A stretch of DNA of 64,000 nt from positions 82,994 to 146,993 of the forward strand of contig JAKCWW010000043.1 in NCBI GenBank assembly GCA_026260175.1, in the 5' to 3' direction. Every line of letters starts with the position of its first letter. The stretch's first letter is position 1. The DNA is from Reticulitermes lucifugus (Eukaryota > Arthropoda > Insecta > Blattodea > Rhinotermitidae). Below are positions 49,301 through 57,715 of this stretch, piece by piece. Under the pieces are notes generated by a model. The model did not search any database, was not told where the DNA came from, and saw only the letters and a program-made list of their open reading frames with translations. A program made the position numbers and the translations under genes.

Positions 49301-51318
49301 TCCTGTGTGTGCACATACTCATGCTGACTTAAATAGGAGATAGTTAACATGTAAGCAAGATTTATTTCTGTCTTGCGATGGATTAATAATTTTTAACACA
49401 TTCACATCTGGGCATCTTGTGTCAGCAGAAGCATTACAAACTTTGATGTATGTATTTGACAAATATTGTTGTCATTTAATGTATCAGTGTGTCTGGCAGT
49501 TTCTGAGAGATGAATGCCTAGAGTAAGAGAACCAAATACTATCGAAAAACTGAAATTTCACAGGGGAGCATTTTGAAGTTTTGTATTTTGTACGTAAATT
49601 TAGGTATACTGGCTATTAATATATACTTTTAAAGACAGTATACATTATATTTCTTGTTGACATTTATCATTCTTTGAAACACTGACCGTTTAATTTTTCT
49701 GGCATTGTATTTAATTATTATAGATTTGGTATGTTGCATTACTGTACTTACTTTTTAAGTTAAGCTTTGATGTATGGCTTTATTTATAGTAAAGAACTTT
49801 ATGATTTCAGAGTTAAAGTCAGCAAGAAATTTGTGTTAATTGTTGTTTTATGTGGCTTCACAATGAAGAACTAAAAAACTATATTAGAATTGCAGTAATG
49901 AACACCAGTACATGGCAACTGAAATTGTGTAATTTTTATCTTCAGTTACATGGCTAAGGTCAGTTTTGTGTGTGGCCCGCAGAGAATGAAAGAAAGAATG
50001 TTGGACTTGCCAAGTATTCTAGATGGGCATGAGTCTGTGAATCCTTAAATTTTTCTTTAGGCACTGCAGGAGGATGTGAATCGGTTGAGAGTGGGAATGC
50101 TTCATCTCTGGCATTGTGTTGAAATTCATAAATAATTAAATAAATAAACAAATGAACGAACAGACAAACAAGCAGCAGAGATAAAGTAACTACTACATTT
50201 TAATCTGGTATGACAAGGATAGAGTTTTCTGGGCTGGCTGTCTTCTGGTTACTCCAAGGGCCACAGGAACAGGAACCCACCTACTTGCTGTGTAATTTGT
50301 TCCATTGTTATTGTTACTTGCTTTCCGCCATTTTTCCCTTCCATATAAGACGGTAGGTTATAGATGAAAGTTTTGTATGCTTATGGTAATGGGCTTCTAG
50401 AATAGATGTGAAAAGATAAACTATTATGAACCAAATATTGGTCACTGTTTTCAGAATAATCTGTCATACTCACTGACACAATCTTATTCTTTGGAGTGTG
50501 TCCATCATCTAATTTTTAAAGAAGCACAACATTTCGGAAGCTGGCTCTGCTCCTGTCCTCAGGCAAAGAAACTCCTATGCTGGTGGGTCCCTTAGATTGA
50601 GCTAGGTGCTTGAGTAGGTGCTTCTTTGCCTGAAGATGGAAGCAGAGCTTGCTTCCGAAACATTGTGCTTCTTTAAAAATAAGACAGTGGACAAAGTCCA
50701 GAAAAAGAAGATTGTGTCAGTGAGTCATACACCATTGTCAAAGCCCTATAGATTTGAATCTGTTTATAATTTTGTTATGAATATTTTCCTGTTTTTTTTT
50801 TTCTTGTGTTTCAAACTTGCCATATTTTCAACATGACAGGCAACGTAATTTGAGGTTCTTGCAGCGTTATTGATGAAGATTAAAGTTTTCTGGAATGTGA
50901 ATTGAATGTTCATTTATTGGATATCTTTGTATTATGATTGTATAGGGTAGTTCCGACAATGAGCAGTGATTAACATGTACTTGCTCTTTTCCATTTGTAG
51001 ACTTGCTTCCATACTAGCAAAAATTACATGAAGAAGAATAAGAATTTATGTAACTTTATTATAAAATAGAGATGAGAGTCCATACATCATCCTAGTTTTC
51101 TCCCAATAAACAAGAACTTCATGAAGTGGTGAATTTGGTATTGAATATAGGGTCCTTTGTTTTCAGAAATGGTACTTCCACCAAATGCCAATGTTTACTA
51201 TGCAGTCAACACAGCATTTAATCTGAACTTCATCCTGAGGCCTAAGAGGAGCAATGCATTGGACACTGCAGCCCTTAGCAGAACCAAAGCTCCAAAGAAA
51301 TCACCTCTAGCGACTTGA
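34220..51318 (+). CDS. Rgl: Rgl / RalGDS-family Ral guanine-nucleotide exchange factor, 14 coding exons (5' end missing)
   Basis: Joined exons: 34220-34324, 37439-37635, 38551-38613, 39243-39424, 40065-40216, 41553-41765, 42426-42536, 43480-43644, 44037-44177, 45537-45733, 46576-46690, 47338-47548, 49144-49278 and 51167-51318. Every junction is GT-AG and the phases agree, giving 2139 nt: 712 residues plus TGA. In order the protein shows an N-terminal RGL-type strand ([18 protein letters not shown]), a RasGEF_N/REM domain (about residues 50-175), a CDC25-type RasGEF catalytic domain (about 218-485), a Ser-rich linker (486-598) and a C-terminal Ras-association domain (about 599-694). This domain order defines the RalGDS/RGL family. 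Its members are recruited by Ras-GTP or Rap-GTP through the RA domain and load GTP on Ral at membranes. The catalytic hairpin [20 protein letters not shown] followed by [20 protein letters not shown] is RalGDS-like rather than SOS-like. No initiator ATG is found in the first visible exon, so at least one 5' exon lies further upstream. Confidence 0.95.
35282..36060 (-). mobile_element. LINE 3' end, type 3, with short tandem tail
   Basis: Minus strand holds [20 protein letters not shown], then decayed [12 protein letters not shown]-like sequence, and finishes in a (TGTAAA)n tail (35282-35304 on the plus strand: repeated ACATTT). A tandem-repeat 3' tail and 5' truncation are usual for such LINEs. 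Lies in the intron between Rgl visible exons 1 and 2. Confidence 0.7.
37439..37635 (+). CDS. Rgl: Rgl visible exon 2 (REM domain start)
   Basis: Begins in phase 0 after ctgcag and reads [20 protein letters not shown], then [11 protein letters not shown] and [30 protein letters not shown] is a hallmark of the RalGDS/RGL REM domain. The donor is GACAG|GTGAAT, leaving two bases (AG) of the next codon. Confidence 0.95.
38551..38613 (+). CDS. Rgl: Rgl visible exon 3
   Basis: Acceptor ttgccgcag; a 63-nt exon reading (R)[20 protein letters not shown] and then AA of the next codon. The donor GTAAGT is consensus. It continues the REM domain; phase 2 at both ends. Confidence 0.93.
39243..39424 (+). 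CDS. Rgl: Rgl visible exon 4 (REM domain end)
   Basis: Acceptor gttgaag; reads (K)[20 protein letters not shown], then [20 protein letters not shown] and [14 protein letters not shown]. The VWLDxYPEDF motif is typical of the second half of REM. The donor G|GTGAGC at 39425 is the first unit of a 45-bp tandem array that repeats this splice site downstream. Confidence 0.95.
39421..39590 (+). repeat. 45-bp minisatellite spanning the exon 4 donor splice site
   Basis: Unit starts TTGGGTGAGCAACAAG and repeats with exact 45-nt spacing at 39421, 39466, 39511 and 39556 (the last unit partial). The first unit contains the true donor of Rgl exon 4. Units 2 and 4 keep a GTGAGC donor, and unit 3 has lost it (ATGAGC). 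Confidence 0.85.
40065..40216 (+). CDS. Rgl: Rgl visible exon 5 (linker, start of RasGEF domain)
   Basis: Acceptor tgttgcag. The first part ([20 protein letters not shown] and a Pro-rich stretch) is a low-complexity linker. The end, [18 protein letters not shown], opens the catalytic domain. Ends in phase 0 with ATG|GTGGGT. Confidence 0.92.
41553..41765 (+). CDS. Rgl: Rgl visible exon 6 (RasGEF catalytic domain)
   Basis: Acceptor ttctgtatgcag. Reads [20 protein letters not shown], then [20 protein letters not shown] and [14 protein letters not shown]. These match the RasGEF blocks ELF..(V/L)xP..CLGxxWSxRD and VxxFNxVxxxVxxxxL. Phase 0 at both ends; donor CAG|GTACAC. Confidence 0.96.
42145..42375 (+). 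mobile_element. SINE family C, intronic copy
   Basis: GGTGGTTTAGTCACTGGCTTC (box A-like), CATGGAGGCCTGGTTTTGATCC, CCATGTGGGTTATGGGG, TGTTGGGACAGGCTTTCCTC, TATCAGTATCATTCCTCCAATG. Compared with 13640 onward, several CpGs appear as TpG or CpA. In the intron before Rgl exon 7; its 3' end is about 50 nt from that exon. Confidence 0.72.
42426..42536 (+). CDS. Rgl: Rgl visible exon 7 (RasGEF catalytic domain)
   Basis: Reads [20 protein letters not shown], then [17 protein letters not shown]. This is the classic RasGEF block xLxNFxSLxAIxxxLxSxxVxRLxxTW. Acceptor tttccag, donor AAG|GTGAGA, phase 0. An inverted-repeat element begins 84 nt after the donor. Confidence 0.96.
42620..42793. repeat. Intronic foldback element with hammerhead-like core
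   Basis: Two 79-nt arms (42620-42698 and 42715-42793) flank a 16-nt loop. By hand alignment they differ at about eight places, all transitions and mostly at CpG/TpG sites. The loop-proximal part reads on the minus strand as CTGAGGA (42717-42711), stem, GAAAC, GTC. It belongs to the same family as 14251-14840 and 23470-23626 and lies in the intron after Rgl exon 7. Confidence 0.85.
43480..43644 (+). CDS. Rgl: Rgl visible exon 8 (RasGEF catalytic domain)
   Basis: Reads [40 protein letters not shown], then [15 protein letters not shown]. Acceptor gttactag, donor GGG|GTGAGC, phase 0. Corresponds to the helices between the TW block and the catalytic hairpin in RalGDS. Confidence 0.94.
44037..44177 (+). 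CDS. Rgl: Rgl visible exon 9 (catalytic helical hairpin)
   Basis: Reads [40 protein letters not shown], then EFEVLAQ. The PYLGxFLTDLxxLD and INFxKRRKEFE blocks form the part of the CDC25 fold that opens the GTPase nucleotide site. Acceptor tattgcag, donor CAG|GTAAGC, phase 0. Confidence 0.96.
45280..45420. repeat. CpG-bearing insert in CpG-poor Rgl intron
   Basis: TTGAGCGTCGTAGGCC and CATGACGCTCCC form a short inverted pair, with further CpGs nearby (AAGGCGG, CTGCGTAAG). It stands out against CpG-poor flanks and is probably a young insertion. Family not recognised. Confidence 0.35.
45537..45733 (+). CDS. Rgl: Rgl visible exon 10 (end of catalytic domain, start of linker)
   Basis: Reads [40 protein letters not shown], then a Gly/Ser stretch and [10 protein letters not shown]. 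The first half closes the RasGEF domain. Acceptor ttttgctttcag. The donor is the weaker GG|GTTAGT, and the exon ends in phase 2. Confidence 0.92.
46280..46480 (+). mobile_element. SINE family A, degenerate intronic copy
   Basis: CAGTAAAGTGGCTGGCTGGA and GACCATTGTTTGATTCCTGTC match 31709 onward (box B TTCGAACCC has become TTTGATTCC). CTCATGGGCCCACCAAATTTT and GAACTGAACCTATTCTCCCC follow. In the Rgl intron before exon 11. Confidence 0.6.
46576..46690 (+). CDS. Rgl: Rgl visible exon 11 (Ser-rich linker)
   Basis: Acceptor gcattacag. Reads [38 protein letters not shown]. Donor AAG|GTGGGG, phase 0. Low-complexity serine-rich sequence between the GEF and RA domains is normal in this family and offers many possible phosphorylation sites. 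Confidence 0.88.
47338..47548 (+). CDS. Rgl: Rgl visible exon 12 (linker, start of RA domain)
   Basis: Acceptor ctgtcctgcag. It starts TTPSQM followed by eight serines, continues through a Ser/Thr/Asn-rich linker, and ends [20 protein letters not shown](G), the first strands of the Ras-association ubiquitin-like fold. Donor G|GTGAGT, phase 1. Confidence 0.93.
48500..48860. repeat. GC-richer intronic insert, possible decayed SINE
   Basis: CTGGGGTTTGAACCCAGAG looks like a box B with its CpG lost. The following GGAGTGCAGGCCATACCCTGG and the imperfect (ATAGTAGT)n run near 48840-48870 would fit a SINE body and tail. It does not match families A-C. In the intron between Rgl exons 12 and 13. Confidence 0.35.
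49144..49278 (+). CDS. Rgl: Rgl visible exon 13 (RA domain)
   Basis: Acceptor ttttgaag. Reads [44 protein letters not shown]. The VLYKSIxLxNxxRTPxVI block carries the basic/hydroxyl surface used by RalGDS-type RA domains to contact Ras-GTP. Donor G|GTAGGT, phase 1. Confidence 0.95.
50485..50735. repeat. Intronic foldback element, hammerhead-like remnant
   Basis: Inverted arms: GACACAATCTT...AAGAAGCACAAC... on the left and the matching complement ending AAGATTGTGTCAGTG on the right. The plus strand reads CTGAAGA (50630-50636), GGAAGC stem, GCTTCC, GAAAC (50657-50661), ATTGTG. Intergenic relatives read GAAACGTCGTG, so both CpGs have decayed to CpA/TpG here. In the last Rgl intron. Confidence 0.75.
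51167..51318 (+). CDS. Rgl: Rgl visible exon 14 (RA domain end, stop codon)
   Basis: Acceptor ttgttttcag. Reads (E)[20 protein letters not shown] and FILRPKRSN, then a basic tail ending [10 protein letters not shown] and TGA at 51316-51318. NANVYYAVN..xNFxLR is the final RA-domain strand pair of RalGDS/RGL. Confidence 0.95.
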
Positions 51319-54300
51319 AGTTTAATGTTATTAGGAGGCAGATCTCAAGTGAATCCTTACTGGTATTACTGCAGTGAATCCTGGTGACACAGGAGGTATG
51401 ACTGTAGTTGCAGGGTAGGGCATGAACTCACAGCTGTTCATGAAATGCTTTGCATTTATTGTGCAATATTTTCTGGATTAGTCATTGTGCTGAAAAAACT
51501 TGATAGATATTGCTGAGCATGCTTGTTTGTCCCAATGTGTCTTGCATAAATGGATGGCTGAGTTACTTCTGCTCATGGAGAAAAATTCCGTGTTTTAATG
51601 TACAGTACAGGCATATGCACTGTTATTACTCTGGCTTCCTTGGCTGTTTTCATGCCTTGAGCATAAGGTGTAACCCAGCTAATGCTGTTAAGACATGACC
51701 GGAGTACTACTGTTGTGTATGAAGATGTACGTAGACTGCTTTTATATCAGATTGAGATGTTGGCTTAATTTTTCTTTTTTCTGATGGAGGGCCATATATT
51801 TTGTTGGTATTGTATTACGGTTTTAAAAACTCATGACATTTGCAGTATGCACATCAAAAAGCAGAGGATGTAAGGCAAGTACAGAACATTTCCATCACAT
51901 ATGCCCATTTTGGTCTAGTTCATCAAACCAACATGAGTTTCAGAAATGCAGATTATACTAAAATACGTGTTCCAATAATTATACAGTAAAACCCCAATTT
52001 AATGTTCCCGCATTTCTTGAAATCCCGGATTTAGTGATGATTTTTTTCTTGTCCTGACAATAGCTCCACATAAACAATGTACCTCCATTTAATGAAAACC
52101 TTGATTTAGTGAAATATATTCTAATCCCCCAGCAATTCATTAAATAGGGGTTTTACACAGCATTTATGAAACTAAAGGTTTTTCATTGACATTGGCAGAT
52201 TTCAGTAAAATTTATGGCTGTATTGAAGGTAGCAGGAAATGTTTTGTGTGAACTAAAAATCAGTGTTGTATCAAAATGAATGAGACATTGGTCCTAAAAC
52301 CCTATTTATTTGTTAGTGAAGGTAAGACACACCATAAAATGATGCTGGAAAGTAACAGGGTACAGAGAACAGATATGTATGGGGTACAGCTTTTGTGATT
52401 CTGTGTGGATCATGTGTGTTTTTTGACGTGTCATAACAATAGGTGTGCAGCTGAAACATTTGTGTTCTGTGCACTGTAATTAAAGTTGTGGACTTTGAAT
52501 GGCTGATATTATGCAATGTGGTCACATTTTATAACTACAGTTACAAATGTCTTTTTGTTCAGCCACTTCTGCTCTCTTGCTTTTTCAAAGTCCTACATTC
52601 AGATGACAAGAATTAGTATGCATATTTATAAAGAACGGAAAATTTTCAGTTTACTTTGAATTTACAGAAGTCCTTCAAATATGAAAGGCTACATTGCCCA
52701 TTCTTCTTTTAACCTCAGACTCAAGAAAAATAGTAATGTAAAATAGCTACATTAGTATGTGCTTAAAAATGTAAAATATTGTAATGAAATGCATAATAGT
52801 TTTATGTCATTCATACCTCTTAATAATGTTTCCAACAAATACTCTTCAGCTGCTGGTGAATCTCAGATGAAAATGAATGAATCCATATGTGTTAGTATGT
52901 TGATCTTTGAGCCCAGATTTTTTTAACAGGCAATGAATTTGTTCTTGTTTTTCAATTTTAATTTGTGTGAAGAAACTAGTTCTGGTAAATTACTTGACCT
53001 TTATTTTCTTCTGATAATTTAATTTGAAATGTTACAGTCAATAATGAAATATTGTTTGCTGCTTGTGTGGTAATGAAAGAACAGTAACATATTGTATATG
53101 GGTTGAGCTCAGTTAATTTGGAAGAGAATGGAAGGTTTTAATTAGTGATGTGTTTTCCTCCTTGTGATATTTTATTAGAAGAGGTCACTTCTGTTGCAGT
53201 CATCTGACTTAACTTACTGATGGTCACACACATGCTGACAGTCTGTGCCTCTGGGGTAAACACCCACAACTCAAAGTCACAGAAGTTTTCAATGGACAGA
53301 TGGCACTACCATTCTGTGTCTTTATTATACGAAACAGTTCTGACTGACTTCTTGCATCTTAGATTGCTTATTTCATTGATAGTTACTGCATTTTACCAGT
53401 GCATAATGTTATTCCAGTGATTATTACAGTAATTACTAGGAATGTTCGGAAATGAAGTTCATGCTGTTTATGCCTGGTGTGGAGGTCTGTCAAGTGAAAG
53501 ATGTATAAACTTTCTCGCATTAATGATCATCTGCTTTCTGCCTCACATATTATGATTAGCCCTTCATGTGACTGATTGATATTGGTTGGAAAGCATAATT
53601 CATGACATTTTAAAAGGAGGATAATGCATTGAAGTGAAATCAGGAACTCGAAGAAGCTTAATGTTAAAATACTCTCAACTGTTCCCACAAGACATTTAGA
53701 AGACAATGATGAAACATTATTTCATGGTTTAATTTTCAGAATTAATGGTACATATGAAAAGGTTATAATTTAGCAACAGTGAATTCACCCCTGTTTTTAC
53801 TCACAAATTTCCATACTGTAATAGCTCAGAATGCATATCATTATGGTTATAAGATTAACTTAGTCCCTTACAATCAACTTGTAGAGATTTTTGTGCTTTG
53901 TATAAGTTGCTTTTAAGTGGCTATGAAAGTAAATAATTTTTCATGTGTCATGACAGTCCCCCTTTACATATACCCACAATTGTAACAGTAAATGCTGTAG
54001 ATAATAACATGATACATTGCTGGTATGGATAGATTATCAACCAAGGAAATTTATCCACTTTCAGAGTTACAGAAAGGGAGAGTAATTGTAAGAACATTGT
54101 ACGGTATGGAAAATTCACCTTTCTTTTGTCATTGAATTGACACAAATATAGGGCTGAGTAACGTGTTGCTTTGAAACTCACTGGCTTGTGAGTTCCATCT
54201 TCATACATGACCAGGTATGAGTGCAGTGTGTTTTTGTAGGCAAGAATAAAATTCCGCAAGGTTACGTTTACCTGAAGTACTTTGGGCCAGACTGTAATAA

Positions 54301-54480
54301 ATGAAAATGAGAATTACTTTATCAGATAATGTTAGACTGTGAAATTTTCCAGTTAAATTTCCTCTGGGATGCAATAGATTTGAATTCATACTTTAAAGAA
54401 ACATAGCAAGAAAAACTGGTAAAGGGCCATTCGAGTTAAGCCTTTAAGTCACAATTAAATAAAATGACATTTTTTTTTCT
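51319..54480 (+). other. Rgl: Candidate 3' untranslated region and flank of Rgl
   Basis: AT-rich, very CpG-poor sequence directly after the stop codon, with no convincing coding frame. I hand-counted a single CpG in 52561-53040. It contains a small Tigger-like MITE (51984-52158). Canonical AATAAA hexamers occur at 54296-54301 and 54458-54463, the second followed by a T-rich stretch. The continued CpG depletion suggests the region shares the transcription or methylation domain of the gene. Confidence 0.45.
51984..52158. mobile_element. Short Tigger/pogo-like MITE in the Rgl 3' region
   Basis: CAGTAAAACCCCAATTTAATG and CATTAAATAGGGGTTTTAC form the terminal inverted repeats, with TA at the left flank. 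Internal subterminal repeats (TTTAGTGA, TTTAATGA) resemble those of Tigger-type non-autonomous elements. Confidence 0.7.
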
Positions 54481-54490
54481 TTTGACAGCT
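54458..54490 (+). terminator. Candidate poly(A) signal and downstream T-rich element
   Basis: AATAAA at 54458-54463 is followed within 20 nt by nine T and then TCTTTTG, the usual hexamer plus U-rich layout. It would give Rgl a 3' UTR of about 3.1 kb. A rival hexamer lies at 56920-56925 (ACAATAAAATGG), beyond the MITE/SINE insertion. Confidence 0.35.
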
Positions 54491-54892
54491 TTAGTTTAAT
54501 TGCACTTCTTACATTAACCCATGAATTTGGATTGCATTTCAAAATGTTCTGCAGTTAAATTTTGAAGTTTGTGTCTTGCAGGCAGTAGCACATGCTCTTG
54601 AAAGTGTTGCCATTTGTGTGACTGAAATTACAAGCTGTTCAGGGAATTTAAGGCCAGAAGCTTAGATGGAGATCCTTAGGTCAGAATGTCAGACGATATT
54701 CCTGGAAGTGCTTTCGTTTAATTAACTAAGAGATAAGAATATAACCAACTTTTCTGGTGTTTCAGGAATCTGTTTGCCTAACAGCACTACCACCTGCAAT
54801 ATTCTGTTAAATTTGTCATGTCATATATTTAATGGACTCAAAATTTTCTTCCTTTGATGTGTCCACTTTTTTTCGTCACCTGATGGGGTCAG

Positions 54893-55030
54893 AATACCTC
54901 AGTAAAGTAGCTAGATGACCAGGGTTCTATTCCCTTGAGGAAGAGAGGTGTTTCTGTTTGGCATCCTTACCAATCTCCTATCTGGGAGGTACTGGTTTAT
55001 ATTTCCTCATAAAGTGTGAAACTTACTTTT
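54893..55030 (+). mobile_element. SINE family A, degenerate
   Basis: CTCAGTAAAGTAGCTAGATG, ACCAGGGTTCTATTCCCTTG (box B region), then GGGAGGTACTGGTTTATATTTCC. Heavily decayed, near the end of the CpG-poor tract. Confidence 0.5.
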
Positions 55031-55751
55031 CATGTCCATCTGGCGATAAGACTGTAAATGTGCAGACTTTCTACAATCTCATGGTATGATGCTTGGACAT
55101 GAGCAACATTGACCTTTATTTTTTATTTAATTCTCAAAAATTTGGAACTAAGAGTGTGCTTATCATCACATGGTGCTTTTGAAGGGTGGATTTAGGTTTG
55201 TATGTATTGAGCATTCCTTATTTTAGGGCTACTTGCTGCATTGAAAGACATTAAAACTATGTATTTTAGATTTAAATTGTCATCTTATAGGTTATGGTCA
55301 GTGGCAGAGCATTCTTGTTAACCACGTTTGACCTCCAACACATTGAAAAAGAAATGAATAAGGACACTTTTGTGGTTCAGTGGCATTCTGAACATCGGAC
55401 TGCAGGAGACCAGGTCTTATGAAGGACATTTTAATAGTTGACCATTTAATTGGTTTTGTAATTATCTCAGGTACAGTGAAACGTGGATTTTACGTTCCTT
55501 GAAGCCATGCTTTGTGTAATTTTACGCACGTTTTTATCGGTCCCGTCAAAGTTCCATAAGAGGAACGTTATATATTTCCTGTATTTACGTTTGTTCTTTG
55601 CGCCCAATTCCTTGATTATGCATTCAATTTAAGCATACGTTTGCCTGTGGCTGCCGTTTTAACTACTTTCAATTGGAAACCAGGAAGGAAAATTGTTCTT
55701 TGGTTGTAATTACCTGCCTCGTCTATTCTGTTTACGTACGCTACCTTCGAA

Positions 55752-55965
55752 CCGTGGGCACGCGGTGGCGCAGTTTGAGGCACTGCGCTACAAGCCGAAA
55801 GGTCGCGGGTTCGATTCATTGGAATTTTTCATTGACATGATCCTTCCGGTCGCACTATGGCCCTGGGGTCGACTCAACCTCTAATAGAAATGAGTACCAG
55901 GAGTATTTCCTGGGGGATAAAGGCGGCCGGTGCGTAGGGCTGACAACTTACTTTAATGGACATGT
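55752..55965 (+). mobile_element. SINE family B, 3'-truncated, inserted in MITE
   Basis: CACGCGGTGGCGCAGTTTGA, GGTCGCGGGTTCGATTCATTGG, CCCTGGGGTCGACTCAACCT, AATGAGTACCAGGAGTATTTC, AAAGGCGGCCGGTGCGTAGG. The 3' tail seen at 62.6 kb is missing. Lies inside 55474-56433. Confidence 0.82.
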
Positions 55966-56074
55966 GAAAGAAGTGAACTAGATTACATGTATAACGCAGC
56001 ACATCATTATTTTAGTGTATTTAATTTCATTAGTTACGTAAATTTTCATTTTTATGAAAAATTTACGTAGCTAA

Positions 56075-56345
56075 TGTCCGACTCGCTAAGGGCTGAACGG
56101 TCTGGGTTTCAAACCCTGGTGGAGGCGAGATTCTACGTACCCGTCCAGACCGGCCCTGGAGACCACCCAGCCTCCTGTACAATGGGTATCGTGTTTCTTT
56201 CCTGGGGGTAAAGCGGTCGGGACGTGGCGTTAATTACCTACCCCATTATAGCGTTGAGGTTAAAGAAGGAGCGGAGTTATACATTTACTCCCCCTCTGGA
56301 CCCTCACGGCCTGTTATGCGGCGAACATTACCTTTTTCTCTTTTT
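56075..56345 (+). mobile_element. SINE family A, inserted in MITE
   Basis: Head CGACTCGCTAAGGGCTGAAC with box B GGGTTTCAAACCCTGG, then body CCCAGCCTCCTGTACAATGG and GGGGGTAAAGCGGTCGGGAC, and tail GAGTTATACATTTACTCCCC. Lies wholly inside the Tigger-like element 55474-56433. Confidence 0.8.
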
Positions 56346-56999
56346 TTTTTACAAAATTTTCATTTCATTGGTTTTTACATTTTGCATTCGTTTTAAATGA
56401 TTCCCTCAGAAACGTAAAACCCAGGTTTCACTGTAATTAACATTTGTATTTTTGAAGTACGAATTCAAAAATATAACATATGATGCCAGCTTTTCCGTTT
56501 TAAACGTTTTCGTCTTGTATTTTACGAACTTTGTCAGTAATTTTGCCTCGACTTATAAGCATTTAAACTGAGGACGGCAGCCTTATGTGCCAAAATGTGT
56601 AATATTTCTCTGAAACAGTGTAAGGAAGCAAACCATGAAGTGAAGAACTTCGATAACCATGGGAACATTTCATTAAGAAGTACGGAATTGCATATTATGT
56701 AAGTAAATCTTGTGGATCTAACATCTCAGAATACTCCATCCATGTGATCTTAAAATGAATGTTGTAAACATATTTATTTGGTACAGAACATTTCTGTAAT
56801 TTTGTACTGCTAATTTTAAGAAAATATGTACATAGCATGACTTATTCTTATTGTATTTTAATGTTAATATGATGATGTACAGTATTTTTGCAGAAACCTC
56901 TATTCTTTGTTAATTGTACAATAAAATGGCTTTGTAACGAGAAGAGACGTACAAACATTTTCCAGTGTGACATAGGTTAAGAATATTACGAGTAAACCT

Positions 57000-57180
57000 T
57001 GAGGATTCCGTTCTTCTGGGATGTGATGCTTTGTGACTGGGTAATCAGATCCTGGCGTTTCTTCCTGGATATTTCGATCCTTGAAGACAGTATTACGTCG
57101 CTTCAAAATGTCAGGATGTATGTATCTAGTGTTTTAGCGTCATATCCCAGAAGAATGGAGTCGTCAGCTACACCACTGCA
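57000..57180. repeat. Foldback remnant with CTTCTGGGA module at both ends
   Basis: ATTCCGTTCTTCTGGGATGTGA on the left is inverted at TCATATCCCAGAAGAATGGAG on the right. The centre holds TTTCTTCCTGG and GATCCTTGAAGACAG, so the hammerhead-like module is decayed. Confidence 0.5.
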
Positions 57181-57516
57181 AAAAGCTGACAGTGTGAAAC
57201 CGTACCAGAATATCATGGCATGGTACTGCACCCAGAAGTAAGTTTGTCGTTTGTTGTGTGTTTCATTATAATGGTTGGCCCTCTTATGTTGTGTTCTAGA
57301 GTTTGAATTGTGGCCATTTGCTTTTATCGTTCTACGCACATATGTTCGAGTCTCTAAAATGTAGGGGCGAATGGCCTAGCCTGCCATATGCTGGTCGCGT
57401 TTGGAAATTTAAGAGTCCTCGGTATACGAAAATACTGTGGCAGGCGTGAGACAATATGAACTCATTAACTTTATGGACTTTCTCCATCGTGTGTATTGAA
57501 ATTTAACAAACTTTTT

Positions 57517-57556
57517 CTACGTTTCGGGGACAGGATCGGTCCCATCTTCAGGCTTG
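57517..57556 (-). ncRNA. Hammerhead-ribozyme-like motif, solitary copy
   Basis: Minus strand: GC, CTGAAGA (57551-57545), T, stem GGGAC/GTCCC around CGATCCT, C, GAAAC (57525-57521), palindrome ACGT, A, G. AAACAAGC on one side and GTTTGTT on the other could extend stem I beyond an internal loop. The core is intact apart from the tolerant U7. Confidence 0.5.
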
Positions 57557-57715
57557 TTTTTTCCAAACCAAATTTTACTACATGATAACTATTTACATGC
57601 TGATTAAGTATGAACTAAAGTCAAATTAGTGAATACAACATATTTCAATAACAGTTAAAATCTATTGCTACCTAAAGACGTATAACTCTTAAAACCACAT
57701 TTTTTTTTGGATAAC

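Larger units (their letters stand above)
55474..56433. mobile_element. Tigger/pogo-like MITE carrying two SINE insertions
   Basis: TIRs CAGTGAAACGTGGATTTTAC and GTAAAACCCAGGTTTCACTG lie between TA dinucleotides (55472-55473 and 56434-56435). The inner parts of both ends contain related TTTACG sequences. A family B SINE (about 55757-55965) and a family A SINE (about 56075-56345) are inserted within. Its left end coincides with the right edge of the CpG-poor tract. Confidence 0.82.
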
